NCBI GenBank assembly: GCA_002439605.1
Contig: DJOI01000075.1
Location: 1-6,063 of the forward strand
DNA from: Candidatus Segatella mututuai
GTDB lineage: Bacteria; Bacteroidota; Bacteroidia; Bacteroidales; Bacteroidaceae
Reading direction: 5' to 3'
Length of the DNA: 6,063 nucleotides
Within the stretch, counting starts at the first letter, position 1. The number at the start of each line of letters is the position of its first letter. The translations under genes and the position numbers were made by a program. This document shows, one piece after another, positions 1 to 5,026 of the stretch. The notes under the pieces were generated by a model. The model was given only the letters and a program-made list of their open reading frames with translations, made no database searches and had not been told where the DNA came from.

Positions 1-55
1 ATGATGACAAACAAAGGAAAGAACAATGTAAGAACAAGAATAGCACCGACAGATT
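1..55 (+). other. Upstream segment of the first small-protein gene, no promoter visible
   Basis: This A-rich stretch precedes the first paralog. I see no TAnnTTTG element and no TGTCAG repeat in it, so the promoter of the following gene must lie outside the window or the gene is read from an upstream gene. One plus-strand frame is open from base 3 and ends at a TGA at 57-59, which would overlap the ATG at 56 as ATGA. That could be the tail of an upstream gene, but 18 codons are too few to judge. Confidence 0.3.
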
Positions 56-610
56 ATGAAGAAGATTTTTATCGTGGCAATCGTTTTGATTATGGTGTTC
101 AATTTCTATTGCAACATCACGCACCAGGGAGACCAACGCACACCCTACTCAGAGTTTAAGACTCGCATCGACATGGCACCGATGAAGGAATACCAAGACC
201 CCGACTTCGGCTATGTCATCAAGTACCCTTGCTTCTTCCAGAAGGAGGACACCTCGCTGAATGATTACCAAGGCTACGCCCGATTCAGCTTCAATGACCA
301 CGTGAATGTGATATTGGAAAGTTATGTGACGATGAACCATAGTAGCAACCTCGAAGCTTGCGCCGACTCTTTGGCAAGAGAGTTGCACGCCGGCAAGACG
401 ATGCTATCATCTTCTTCCACCCATGCCCAAGACAAGAAAAGCAAGGACTCTGCATTCATCCTCTCTGGTCCTGTCTATGAGAATGGTGTTCGCATAGACG
501 GCTACAGCCACTACGACAAGTTCATCAAGAGCGGCAAGATGCTCTTCGCCTATCCCCTCACCTATCCCGACAGTTACAAGCCTGCCATGCCAAGGCTGTT
601 CAAAAGCTGA
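56..610 (+). CDS. Small membrane-anchored envelope protein of unknown function, paralog 1, frameshifted near the C-terminus
   Basis: I do not recognise a named family. The N-terminus (MKKIF, then hydrophobic residues 5-18) looks like a signal anchor or signal peptide. Cys19 lies at its end, but the preceding residues (NFY) are not a good lipobox, so lipidation is doubtful. The rest (about 20-184) should be exported. Conserved blocks shared with the paralog at 3753-4310 are TPYS (29-32), DP.FGY (48-53), YQGYARFS (71-78), ILESYVT (86-92), CADSLA (102-107), KDSAFILSG (130-138), VYENGV (140-145), IKSGK (157-161) and LTYP (168-171). A Ser/Lys-rich insert at about 118-128 is absent from the paralog. 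Identity is about 60% by hand alignment. The protein stops at LFKS, whereas the paralog continues for 12 more residues ending in WKVIGAYH. The missing tail is still encoded in another frame (see 604-642). The gene is convergent with the barrel gene at 701-2776. It may be functional with a slightly short tail, or an early pseudogene. Confidence 0.8.
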   Translation: MKKIFIVAIVLIMVFNFYCNITHQGDQRTPYSEFKTRIDMAPMKEYQDPDFGYVIKYPCFFQKEDTSLNDYQGYARFSFNDHVNVILESYVTMNHSSNLEACADSLARELHAGKTMLSSSSTHAQDKKSKDSAFILSGPVYENGVRIDGYSHYDKFIKSGKMLFAYPLTYPDSYKPAMPRLFKS

Positions 611-642
611 TAGGAGACTGGAGAGTGCTGGGAGCATACTAA
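604..642 (+). other. Out-of-frame remnant of the C-terminus of paralog 1
   Basis: Read in the frame that begins at 604, this stretch encodes KLIGDWRVLGAY and then TAA (640-642). The intact paralog ends IKQWKVIGAYH, so W-[RK]-V-[LI]-G-A-Y is clearly the homologous tail. The shift falls at or next to the A4 run at 602-605. One extra A there would restore a reading frame of about 196 residues. A real one-base deletion or a homopolymer sequencing error would both explain this. Confidence 0.75.
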
Positions 643-700
643 TCATATTTCAGCATGCCCTACTTTTCTGTGCAGATTTTTTACTTCTATATGTCAGTCT
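643..700. other. Convergent intergenic gap
   Basis: This short gap separates the end of paralog 1 from the stop codon of the minus-strand barrel gene. An imperfect hairpin can be drawn between GCAT near 634-637 and ATGC at 655-658, followed on the plus strand by T-rich sequence (T6 at about 680-685). It is too weak to call a terminator with confidence. A lone TGTCAG at 692-697 has no partner 11 bp away. Confidence 0.25.
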
Positions 701-2776
701 TTACCTCAGAATACCTGTTTCTCTTTCCTTGTTCTTGATGTTTTGCTGAACACTGCGATATTCCTTGCCTCGGTTGATGCGCCAAGCCACACTCAGCATC
801 ACCATATTGCCCATCGACCTATTATGATACGACACTTGTTTCCGAATCAAGGCATTAACCAATTCGGCTGATTGCATCTTAGGATGAGCCATAAAAGGAT
901 TCATGACATAAAGCGTCAAATTGAAATCGCCCAGACGATAACCGACGGAACCTTGAAGATTGATGCCTTGATGACCAATGTTCTCACCCTCCATAAAGTT
1001 CCAGCCGTTGTCGGCATACAGCATCATCGACCATTTGCCTAGATAGCCTTGCATCGACCCACCATAGCTATATCCCGTATAACAATGTAGATATTCATCG
1101 CCTTTATTGAAGAAACGATTGACGCTCGCATTCATCGCAAATATCAGATGGTCGGGGATGATGTCATAACGAGCCTCCTCCATCACATACAACATATTGC
1201 AATGGGGTTGGTTCGCTTGAGTATAGAGAAATTGGCCATCTTCCGTGCGAGTGTATTTAGCAAGATTAGCATTACGATTGATGCGATAATCCACAGACAA
1301 ATCGTTGCGGAATCGAGGCTGACTATACGACAATGTCAACGTTTGTTCATAGCGAGCGTTAGGCTTGAGCGAAGGATTTCCCACCGTCCATTCCATCTTA
1401 TTCTGCCGAATACGAGTGTCGGAAACCATCGCCACCTGAGAGATATGCTGCGACAATTCGAAGTCGTAACGCACCTGCCAGGCTTTGGACAAAGGATAGG
1501 ACAAGGTCAGTTTCGGGCGGCTCAACCAAAAACTATACTGATTGTCGCCCTGATGATAACGCTGGTTGCTCAAACCGAATCCTGCCACATAGCTCAGTTT
1601 CGACAAGTTTCCCTTGATTTGCGCAAACCCATAGATGCCCGAAGAGTGGATGCCATTCTTGCTCTCCGCATCGCCACTATATACATTGTTCATATACTTC
1701 CAGTTCACATTCAAGCCTGCAGAGAAGGTAAAAGGCTTCAACTGGTTCTCGTAAATTGCCTCGCCTATCAAGGAATAGGTCTTTCCATCCACCTGGTAAG
1801 CGTACGGCGTACCCTCGTCATCATAACTATCGCTCTTTGTCTGGATGTATGTTCCGAGGACATCCGCAGTCAACGACTGATGCTTACCCAACTGATGATA
1901 AAAGTACAAGTCGAGCGAAGGCGTGAAGTCTCGGCTCTTGTCATTGCTATGCACCACATACTCCGAGCCTGTGGATTCCGTTACCAGTTGTTCGGCAAAC
2001 GTTCGAGGACTATTATTAAAAGATGTAGAGAATATCGTTTGGAACACATACGATGCTGAATCCGCAAGACTGTATTTCATCTCCAATACATTGCCAAAAC
2101 TCTTATTCTTTCCACTCATTGATTTTCGGCTGATACAATAATCCGTACCATCGTTCAAGCGATATTGGGAATCCTCTCGGGAATCGCTCGCCCGATAATC
2201 GGCATAGCTCTGTTCATAGAAAAGGTGAAACTGGCTCTTACCTCGGTTCAGGGAAGCATAGATGTCGTTAGTGCCCTTCACTGTGGTGAGTGCATTCTGA
2301 AGATTAAAACCCAAACTTCCTCCCATAGTTGACCTACGAGTATGAATATCTATCACGTATGCCACATCCTTGCCATATCTCACACCAGGACTGTCAATAT
2401 AATCGATGCTCGTAACCGTTGAGACATCCAAGGCTTGCACCTCATGCACATTGGCAATGATTCCATTGATGCGAACCTGTACACTTCCCCTTTGATTGAT
2501 TGCCACAATGGAATGAGACAGCTCATCCACTCGTATATTCGGCAGCATGAGCTTGCCCAACAGAGAGAATCCCGAATGGGAGTTTTGCTTCTGCACCTCG
2601 CTCGGAAATATCAACTTGCCATCTACCTTGTTGACCACACGAGCCGCCTTCACCACCACCTCTTGCAAGGCAATGGAGTCGGCATGCTCTGTTGCATAAT
2701 TCTTTTGAGCATACAAATTCATACATGGCCAAATGGCCAAAAATGAAACCAATCTAATTAGTAATTTTTCTTTCAT
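701..2776 (-). CDS. Outer-membrane beta-barrel protein, TonB-dependent-receptor-like, without a carboxypeptidase-regulatory domain
   Basis: The 691-residue protein starts with a signal peptide (about 1-23, positively charged MKEK then a hydrophobic core, likely cut near LYAQ). A plug-like domain follows at about 36-147. It shows LQEVVVKA (38-45), a variable ...RINGIIANVHEVQALD region (102-117), and DYIDSPGVRYG (125-135), all typical of plug domains in Bacteroidota outer-membrane beta-barrel family proteins (Pfam OMP_b-brl_3 style). The remainder is alternating aromatic and polar strands with long loops, consistent with a membrane barrel. The N-terminal CarboxypepD_reg-like domain common in this group is absent. 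LQEVVV could act as a weak TonB box, but I cannot be sure the protein is TonB-driven. No SusD-like partner lies next to it, which argues against a glycan utilisation locus. The cargo is unknown. It is divergent from the regulator at 2941-3651 and has its own promoter and operator. Confidence 0.9.
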   Translation of the reverse strand: MKEKLLIRLVSFLAIWPCMNLYAQKNYATEHADSIALQEVVVKAARVVNKVDGKLIFPSEVQKQNSHSGFSLLGKLMLPNIRVDELSHSIVAINQRGSVQVRINGIIANVHEVQALDVSTVTSIDYIDSPGVRYGKDVAYVIDIHTRRSTMGGSLGFNLQNALTTVKGTNDIYASLNRGKSQFHLFYEQSYADYRASDSREDSQYRLNDGTDYCISRKSMSGKNKSFGNVLEMKYSLADSASYVFQTIFSTSFNNSPRTFAEQLVTESTGSEYVVHSNDKSRDFTPSLDLYFYHQLGKHQSLTADVLGTYIQTKSDSYDDEGTPYAYQVDGKTYSLIGEAIYENQLKPFTFSAGLNVNWKYMNNVYSGDAESKNGIHSSGIYGFAQIKGNLSKLSYVAGFGLSNQRYHQGDNQYSFWLSRPKLTLSYPLSKAWQVRYDFELSQHISQVAMVSDTRIRQNKMEWTVGNPSLKPNARYEQTLTLSYSQPRFRNDLSVDYRINRNANLAKYTRTEDGQFLYTQANQPHCNMLYVMEEARYDIIPDHLIFAMNASVNRFFNKGDEYLHCYTGYSYGGSMQGYLGKWSMMLYADNGWNFMEGENIGHQGINLQGSVGYRLGDFNLTLYVMNPFMAHPKMQSAELVNALIRKQVSYHNRSMGNMVMLSVAWRINRGKEYRSVQQNIKNKERETGILR

Positions 2777-2796
2777 CGCTTATCGTTTTTACGCCG

Positions 2797-2828
2797 CAAA
2801 GGTATAACAAGCGTCATAAAACGACAAA
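2797..2828 (-). promoter_or_regulatory. Promoter of the outer-membrane barrel gene
   Basis: On the minus strand a -33 TTTG (2828-2825) is followed after 20 bp by TACCTTTG (2804-2797), a full match to the Bacteroidota -7 consensus TAnnTTTG. Transcription should start near 2791-2793, giving a leader of about 15-17 bases before the ATG at 2776. Confidence 0.85.
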
Positions 2829-2836
2829 AAAACAGG

Positions 2837-2853
2837 CTGACATTAGTCTGACA
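2837..2853 (-). promoter_or_regulatory. Tandem operator TGTCAG-N5-TGTCAG upstream of the barrel gene promoter
   Basis: Read on the minus strand this is TGTCAGACTAATGTCAG: two identical hexamers with an 11-bp period, ending exactly 8 bp before the -33 TTTG. Direct repeats one helical turn apart are the usual target of OmpR/PhoB-family winged-helix dimers, and the TGTCA core and spacing resemble the E. coli Pho box. An almost identical element (16 of 17 bases) lies at the same distance from the promoter of the gene at 3753. I infer binding by the regulator encoded at 2941-3651. Confidence 0.75.
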
Positions 2854-2885
2854 ATCAATAAATGGCAAAAACATATCACAAAAAC

Positions 2886-2916
2886 TTTGCAATAACGAAG
2901 ATTTTGTATAATTTTG
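2886..2916 (+). promoter_or_regulatory. Promoter of the winged-helix regulator gene
   Basis: TTTG (2886-2889), a 19-bp gap and TAATTTTG (2909-2916) match the Bacteroidota housekeeping consensus. The predicted start of transcription near 2921-2923 leaves about 20 bases before ATG 2941. It also rules out the in-frame TTG at 2914, which lies inside the -7 box, as the translation start. Confidence 0.85.
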
Positions 2917-2940
2917 CAATCAGAACCAAACCAAGACATT

Positions 2941-3651
2941 ATGAAACTGAAAGGATATCATTCGATTATCATCTTTGCCATCATCGTGATGTCGGCAGTA
3001 TTCTCGAGTGTCAGCAGCTATCGCCGTGCTCAATATGCCATTGCCAAAGACATGGACAAGGCACTGGCCTTGACACTCAAGGAATATCCACACTCCTACA
3101 TTACGCCCGACACCATCCAGAGTTATCGTTTCCACCTCAGCATCGACCTACTCAAGCAAAACAGCAACCTTTGCTATGTGGAAAAAGAGGATAAGAAATA
3201 TCACATCGAGAGTTATGCCAACTGCTCGATGCTCGACATCTTGGGCATGAGCAACCAGCGCACCTCGCTATCGCTCTCCGTACTGGCAATGCTCTGGGGC
3301 ATGTGGTGCCTATATTATAATAGGAGAAAGAGAATGACGGGAACCACAGGATGGGTCGACACCTATGGTTCGCTCGCCTACTCGGCGGAGAAAGATTGCT
3401 TCTTCAACCAAAAGGACAACCAACCCATCAAGTTTACGCCCATGCAGCACCAACTGATGCAGCTATTCATGAAGGCCGACCGTCATCAACTGTCGAAACA
3501 GGAGATATGCGATGCTCTTTGGCCCAAGAAGCCAGATGCGAGCGAAACGCTTTATACGCTCATCCGTCGTATTAAGCCCATCATCGAAAAGGGCAGCAAC
3601 CTAAGAATTGAATCAGAAAGAGGAAAGGCTTATCGCCTAATAAAGGGCTGA
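2941..3651 (+). CDS. Membrane-spanning winged-helix transcriptional regulator (OmpR/PhoB-type DNA-binding domain)
   Basis: The 236-residue protein begins with a short cytoplasmic N-terminus and a first membrane segment (about 8-25). A periplasmic region of about 80 residues follows (28-108), then a second membrane segment (about 109-126) closed by a positive NRRKR stretch (127-131). The cytoplasmic C-terminal winged helix (about 142-234) has FTPMQHQLMQLF (165-176), LSKQEICDALWP (184-195), the recognition-helix region TLYTLIRRIKPII (203-215) and the wing SERGKAYRL (225-233), as in Trans_reg_C domains. There is no receiver or kinase domain, so it is a one-component sensor. The order is reversed relative to ToxR/CadC, which carry the DNA-binding domain at the N-terminus. 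Two periplasmic cysteines (78 and 95) could form a disulfide. The ATG at 2941 is chosen because the alternative upstream TTG lies in the promoter. Its likely targets are the tandem TGTCAG sites on either side of its gene. The signal is unknown. Confidence 0.9.
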   Translation: MKLKGYHSIIIFAIIVMSAVFSSVSSYRRAQYAIAKDMDKALALTLKEYPHSYITPDTIQSYRFHLSIDLLKQNSNLCYVEKEDKKYHIESYANCSMLDILGMSNQRTSLSLSVLAMLWGMWCLYYNRRKRMTGTTGWVDTYGSLAYSAEKDCFFNQKDNQPIKFTPMQHQLMQLFMKADRHQLSKQEICDALWPKKPDASETLYTLIRRIKPIIEKGSNLRIESERGKAYRLIKG

Positions 3652-3665
3652 CACCGCATTGTCAG
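3648..3665. repeat. Inverted repeat CTGACA-N6-TGTCAG at the end of the regulator gene
   Basis: CTGACA at 3648-3653 contains the stop codon of the regulator. It is the reverse complement of TGTCAG at 3660-3665, the first half-site of the downstream operator. It may be a third, inverted regulator half-site. As RNA it would form a 6-bp hairpin, but no T-run follows directly, so it is at best a weak terminator. Confidence 0.4.
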
Positions 3666-3676
3666 ACAAATGTCAG
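3660..3676 (+). promoter_or_regulatory. Tandem operator TGTCAG-N5-TGTCAG upstream of small-protein gene 2
   Basis: TGTCAGACAAATGTCAG differs by one spacer base from the minus-strand element at 2837-2853 and also ends exactly 8 bp before a -33 TTTG. The matching orientation and distance argue for activation of both promoters by the same protein, most simply the winged-helix regulator whose stop codon is at 3649-3651. Confidence 0.75.
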
Positions 3677-3684
3677 GCAACTTT

Positions 3685-3717
3685 TTTGGGCAAAAAGATT
3701 TCTTCACATTATCTTTG
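3685..3717 (+). promoter_or_regulatory. Promoter of small-protein gene 2
   Basis: TTTG (3685-3688) at the end of a T6 run, a 21-bp gap, and TATCTTTG (3710-3717) match the Bacteroidota consensus. Predicted transcription starts near 3722-3724, about 30 bases before ATG 3753. The spacer is 1 bp longer than in the barrel gene promoter. Confidence 0.8.
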
Positions 3718-3752
3718 TCACATCATAAACATTCCAAGCAGAAAAGAATAAC

Positions 3753-4310
3753 ATGAAGAAGATTTTTGCCGTAGCCATATTGACACTATTTGCCATTCAA
3801 CTTTATCTTTGCCTAACCAACAGGGATGATCGATATACTCCCTATTCTATTTTCAAGAGGAAAATGGATATTGCCACACTACTGCAATATCGCGACCCAA
3901 CCTTCGGATACACGATACAGTGCCCCGATTTTTTCGAGGAGGAAGACACCGCCATCAGCAACTATCAAGGCTATGCCCGCTTCAGCTATACCGACCATGC
4001 CAATATCATATTGGAGAGTTATGTAACTCAAGCCCCCAATGCCAACCTGAAAGGTTGTGCCGACTCCTTGGCACAACTCCTTCATGCCCATAAAACAATG
4101 ATAAACGGGAAGGACTCTGCTTTCATCCTGTCGGGTGCCGTCTATGAAAATGGTGTGTGCATCAACGGATATAGCCATTACGGTAAATACATCAAAAGCG
4201 GAAAGACCCTCTTTGTCTACTCACTTACCTATCCCAACGAATACAAGGATGCCTTGACACGGCTTTTTACTCCCATCAAACAATGGAAGGTCATTGGGGC
4301 TTACCATTAA
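3753..4310 (+). CDS. Small membrane-anchored envelope protein of unknown function, paralog 2 (intact)
   Basis: This 185-residue protein is the intact relative of the one at 56-610. Hydrophobic residues 5-20 form a signal anchor or signal peptide. Cys20 follows LYL, which is not a convincing lipobox. The exported part keeps TPYS (29-32), DPTFGY (48-53), YQGYARFS (71-78), ILESYVT (86-92), CADSLA (102-107), KDSAFILSG (120-128), VYENGV (130-135), YIKSGK (146-151) and LTYP (158-161), and ends in QWKVIGAYH. It lacks the Ser/Lys-rich insert of paralog 1. I do not recognise a named domain. The gene has its own promoter preceded by the tandem TGTCAG operator, so it is probably co-regulated with the outer-membrane barrel gene at 701-2776. 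The protein may work with that barrel in the envelope, but nothing in its sequence shows a biochemical activity. A terminator follows 17 bases after its stop. Confidence 0.85.
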   Translation: MKKIFAVAILTLFAIQLYLCLTNRDDRYTPYSIFKRKMDIATLLQYRDPTFGYTIQCPDFFEEEDTAISNYQGYARFSYTDHANIILESYVTQAPNANLKGCADSLAQLLHAHKTMINGKDSAFILSGAVYENGVCINGYSHYGKYIKSGKTLFVYSLTYPNEYKDALTRLFTPIKQWKVIGAYH

Positions 4311-4326
4311 TGACTAACAACAAAGA

Positions 4327-4382
4327 AACGTCCCCTAAAAGTTTCCTTGTCAGAATCCTTTAGAGGACGTTATACTCTTTTT
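4327..4382 (+). terminator. Rho-independent terminator after small-protein gene 2
   Basis: AACGTCC (4327-4333) pairs with GGACGTT (4365-4371). After one C-A mismatch the stem continues with CTAAA (4335-4339) against TTTAG (4359-4363). The loop is about 15-17 bases, and a short T-rich tail follows, ending in T5 at 4378-4382. The opposite strand is also T-rich after the stem, so it could work in both directions. Confidence 0.85.
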
Positions 4383-4516
4383 AAACTCGTCGGGATAAAT
4401 GCATAAACTGGATGAAGTTCAACCTCGCCCTTTCCAGGCGACGGTTTGTCAATATGGATGGGGATTTCTATTTCTGACTATAAAAAAATACAAAAAAGTG
4501 ATAATTCCATGAGATG
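4383..4516. other. Gene-free stretch with one isolated hairpin
   Basis: No convincing reading frame or promoter is visible here. The only structure is a hairpin at 4421-4446: AACC-TCGCC pairs with GGCGA-GGTT, with a single bulged C (4442) and a 7-base loop. No T-run follows it, so it is not an ordinary terminator. The rest is AT-rich, including A7 and A6 runs around 4482-4497 just upstream of the next promoter. Confidence 0.4.
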
Positions 4517-4550
4517 TTTGATGTCGTTTCGGAAAATAGTGTTACTTTTG
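4517..4550 (+). promoter_or_regulatory. Promoter of the Cys/His-rich protein and TonB-receptor operon
   Basis: TACTTTTG (4543-4550) is a full match to the -7 consensus. The nearest TTTG is at 4517-4520, giving a 22-bp spacer, slightly longer than the usual 19-21. Predicted transcription starts near 4555-4557, leaving a leader of about 70 bases before ATG 4625. The A-rich tract upstream could act as an UP-like element. Confidence 0.65.
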
Positions 4551-4568
4551 CACGTGTTATGAAACGTG
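4551..4568. promoter_or_regulatory. Inverted repeat CACGT-N8-ACGTG over the predicted transcription start
   Basis: Perfect 5-bp arms (4551-4555 and 4564-4568) begin directly after the -7 box and straddle the predicted start site. That is a typical place for a repressor operator. Since the operon looks metal-related, a Fur/Zur-like metalloregulator is a candidate, but the sequence does not match a consensus I can name with confidence. Confidence 0.4.
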
Positions 4569-4576
4569 AGATTTTC

Positions 4577-4590
4577 GAGTTTAAAAACTC
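4577..4590 (+). other. Small hairpin in the 5' leader
   Basis: GAGTT (4577-4581) and AACTC (4586-4590) form a 5-bp stem with a 4-base loop in the predicted untranslated leader. Flanking GTTAT (4556-4560) and ATAAC (4597-4601) could form an outer stem, making the whole leader foldable. I do not recognise a known riboswitch. Confidence 0.35.
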
Positions 4591-4624
4591 ATGCCTATAA
4601 CGATATAAAAGAAAGTTTAGGATA

Positions 4625-4990
4625 ATGCGTCATCTTGACAATAGAAGAATGAGGTTTGCATGGCTGCTGATGTTGGTGTATTTGCCAATGATGCTCGCCA
4701 TTACCTTCCACCACCACTCGGAGGCGGAGGGCAGTGCCGCTACGTCCTATTGTTACGACTGTGCGCATCACATCCACCACGATGGGCATCTTACCACCGA
4801 GCAGAAATTCATGCACGAGTGCGTGCTCTGCCATCTGCATAGTTTGCCATACGTGGTGCCTACCATCGTTCACATAGCCGTATTCGTTGCTATGGTTCAC
4901 GTCGCTTTCGTCGTGTCTTGTCCATTTGTCAAGACTCGCCAAGGCGACATTCATTCCACCCGTGCTCCACCTGTACTTCTGTCTTTGTAG
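4625..4990 (+). CDS. Small Cys/His-rich membrane protein, probably metal-related
   Basis: The 121-residue protein has an N-terminal hydrophobic segment (about 11-28). Next comes a His/Cys-rich region with HHH at 29-31, C43-x2-C46, HHIHHDGH at 48-55 and C66-x2-C69 followed by HLH. A second hydrophobic segment (about 77-98) and a C-terminus ending RAPPVLLSL complete it. Short proteins of this design (two CxxC pairs, His clusters, terminal RAPP-like motif, reminiscent of DUF2946-type proteins) are often found next to TonB-dependent receptors. The metal-binding residues should sit on the periplasmic side if the first segment is an uncleaved anchor or a signal peptide. Met9 (4649) is an alternative start that fits the signal sequence equally well. 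The receptor gene starts 36 bp downstream with no visible promoter between, so the two are probably one operon. Metal capture or sensing before uptake is an inference. Confidence 0.8.
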   Translation: MRHLDNRRMRFAWLLMLVYLPMMLAITFHHHSEAEGSAATSYCYDCAHHIHHDGHLTTEQKFMHECVLCHLHSLPYVVPTIVHIAVFVAMVHVAFVVSCPFVKTRQGDIHSTRAPPVLLSL

Positions 4991-4993
4991 TTT

Positions 4994-5010
4994 TTTGATG
5001 GTTAATCAAA
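4994..5010 (+). other. Short hairpin in the operon gap
   Basis: TTTGAT (4994-4999) and ATCAAA (5005-5010) form a 6-bp AT-rich stem with a 5-base loop between the two genes. It has no T-run after it. It could modulate mRNA stability or relative expression, but may be chance. Confidence 0.3.
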
Positions 5011-5026
5011 CCAAAATCAAAGATTT

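Noticed and set aside
16..20. Lipoprotein assignment for the small proteins based on Cys19 or Cys20
   Set aside because: The residues before the cysteine (NFY and LYL) do not fit a lipobox, which needs a small residue such as G, A or S just before Cys. Positions given are residue numbers.
1..160. Plus-strand frame from ATG at base 1 (about 52 codons)
   Set aside because: Most of it overlaps paralog 1 in another frame and its translation resembles nothing I know.
692..697. Single TGTCAG near the 3' end of the barrel gene
   Set aside because: It has no second hexamer at the 11-bp period and no promoter follows it.
1148..2059. Long plus-strand open frame (303 codons) opposite the barrel gene
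   Set aside because: It lies wholly antisense to a clear outer-membrane protein with signal peptide, plug and promoter, and its translation shows no recognisable domain. It is a coding shadow.
2914..2940. Upstream TTG start adding nine residues to the regulator
   Set aside because: The TTG is part of the TAATTTTG promoter element, so it would not be transcribed. ATG 2941 is the start.
4348..4353. Single TGTCAG as a regulator site
   Set aside because: It is in the loop of the terminator, has no partner 11 bp away and no promoter beside it.
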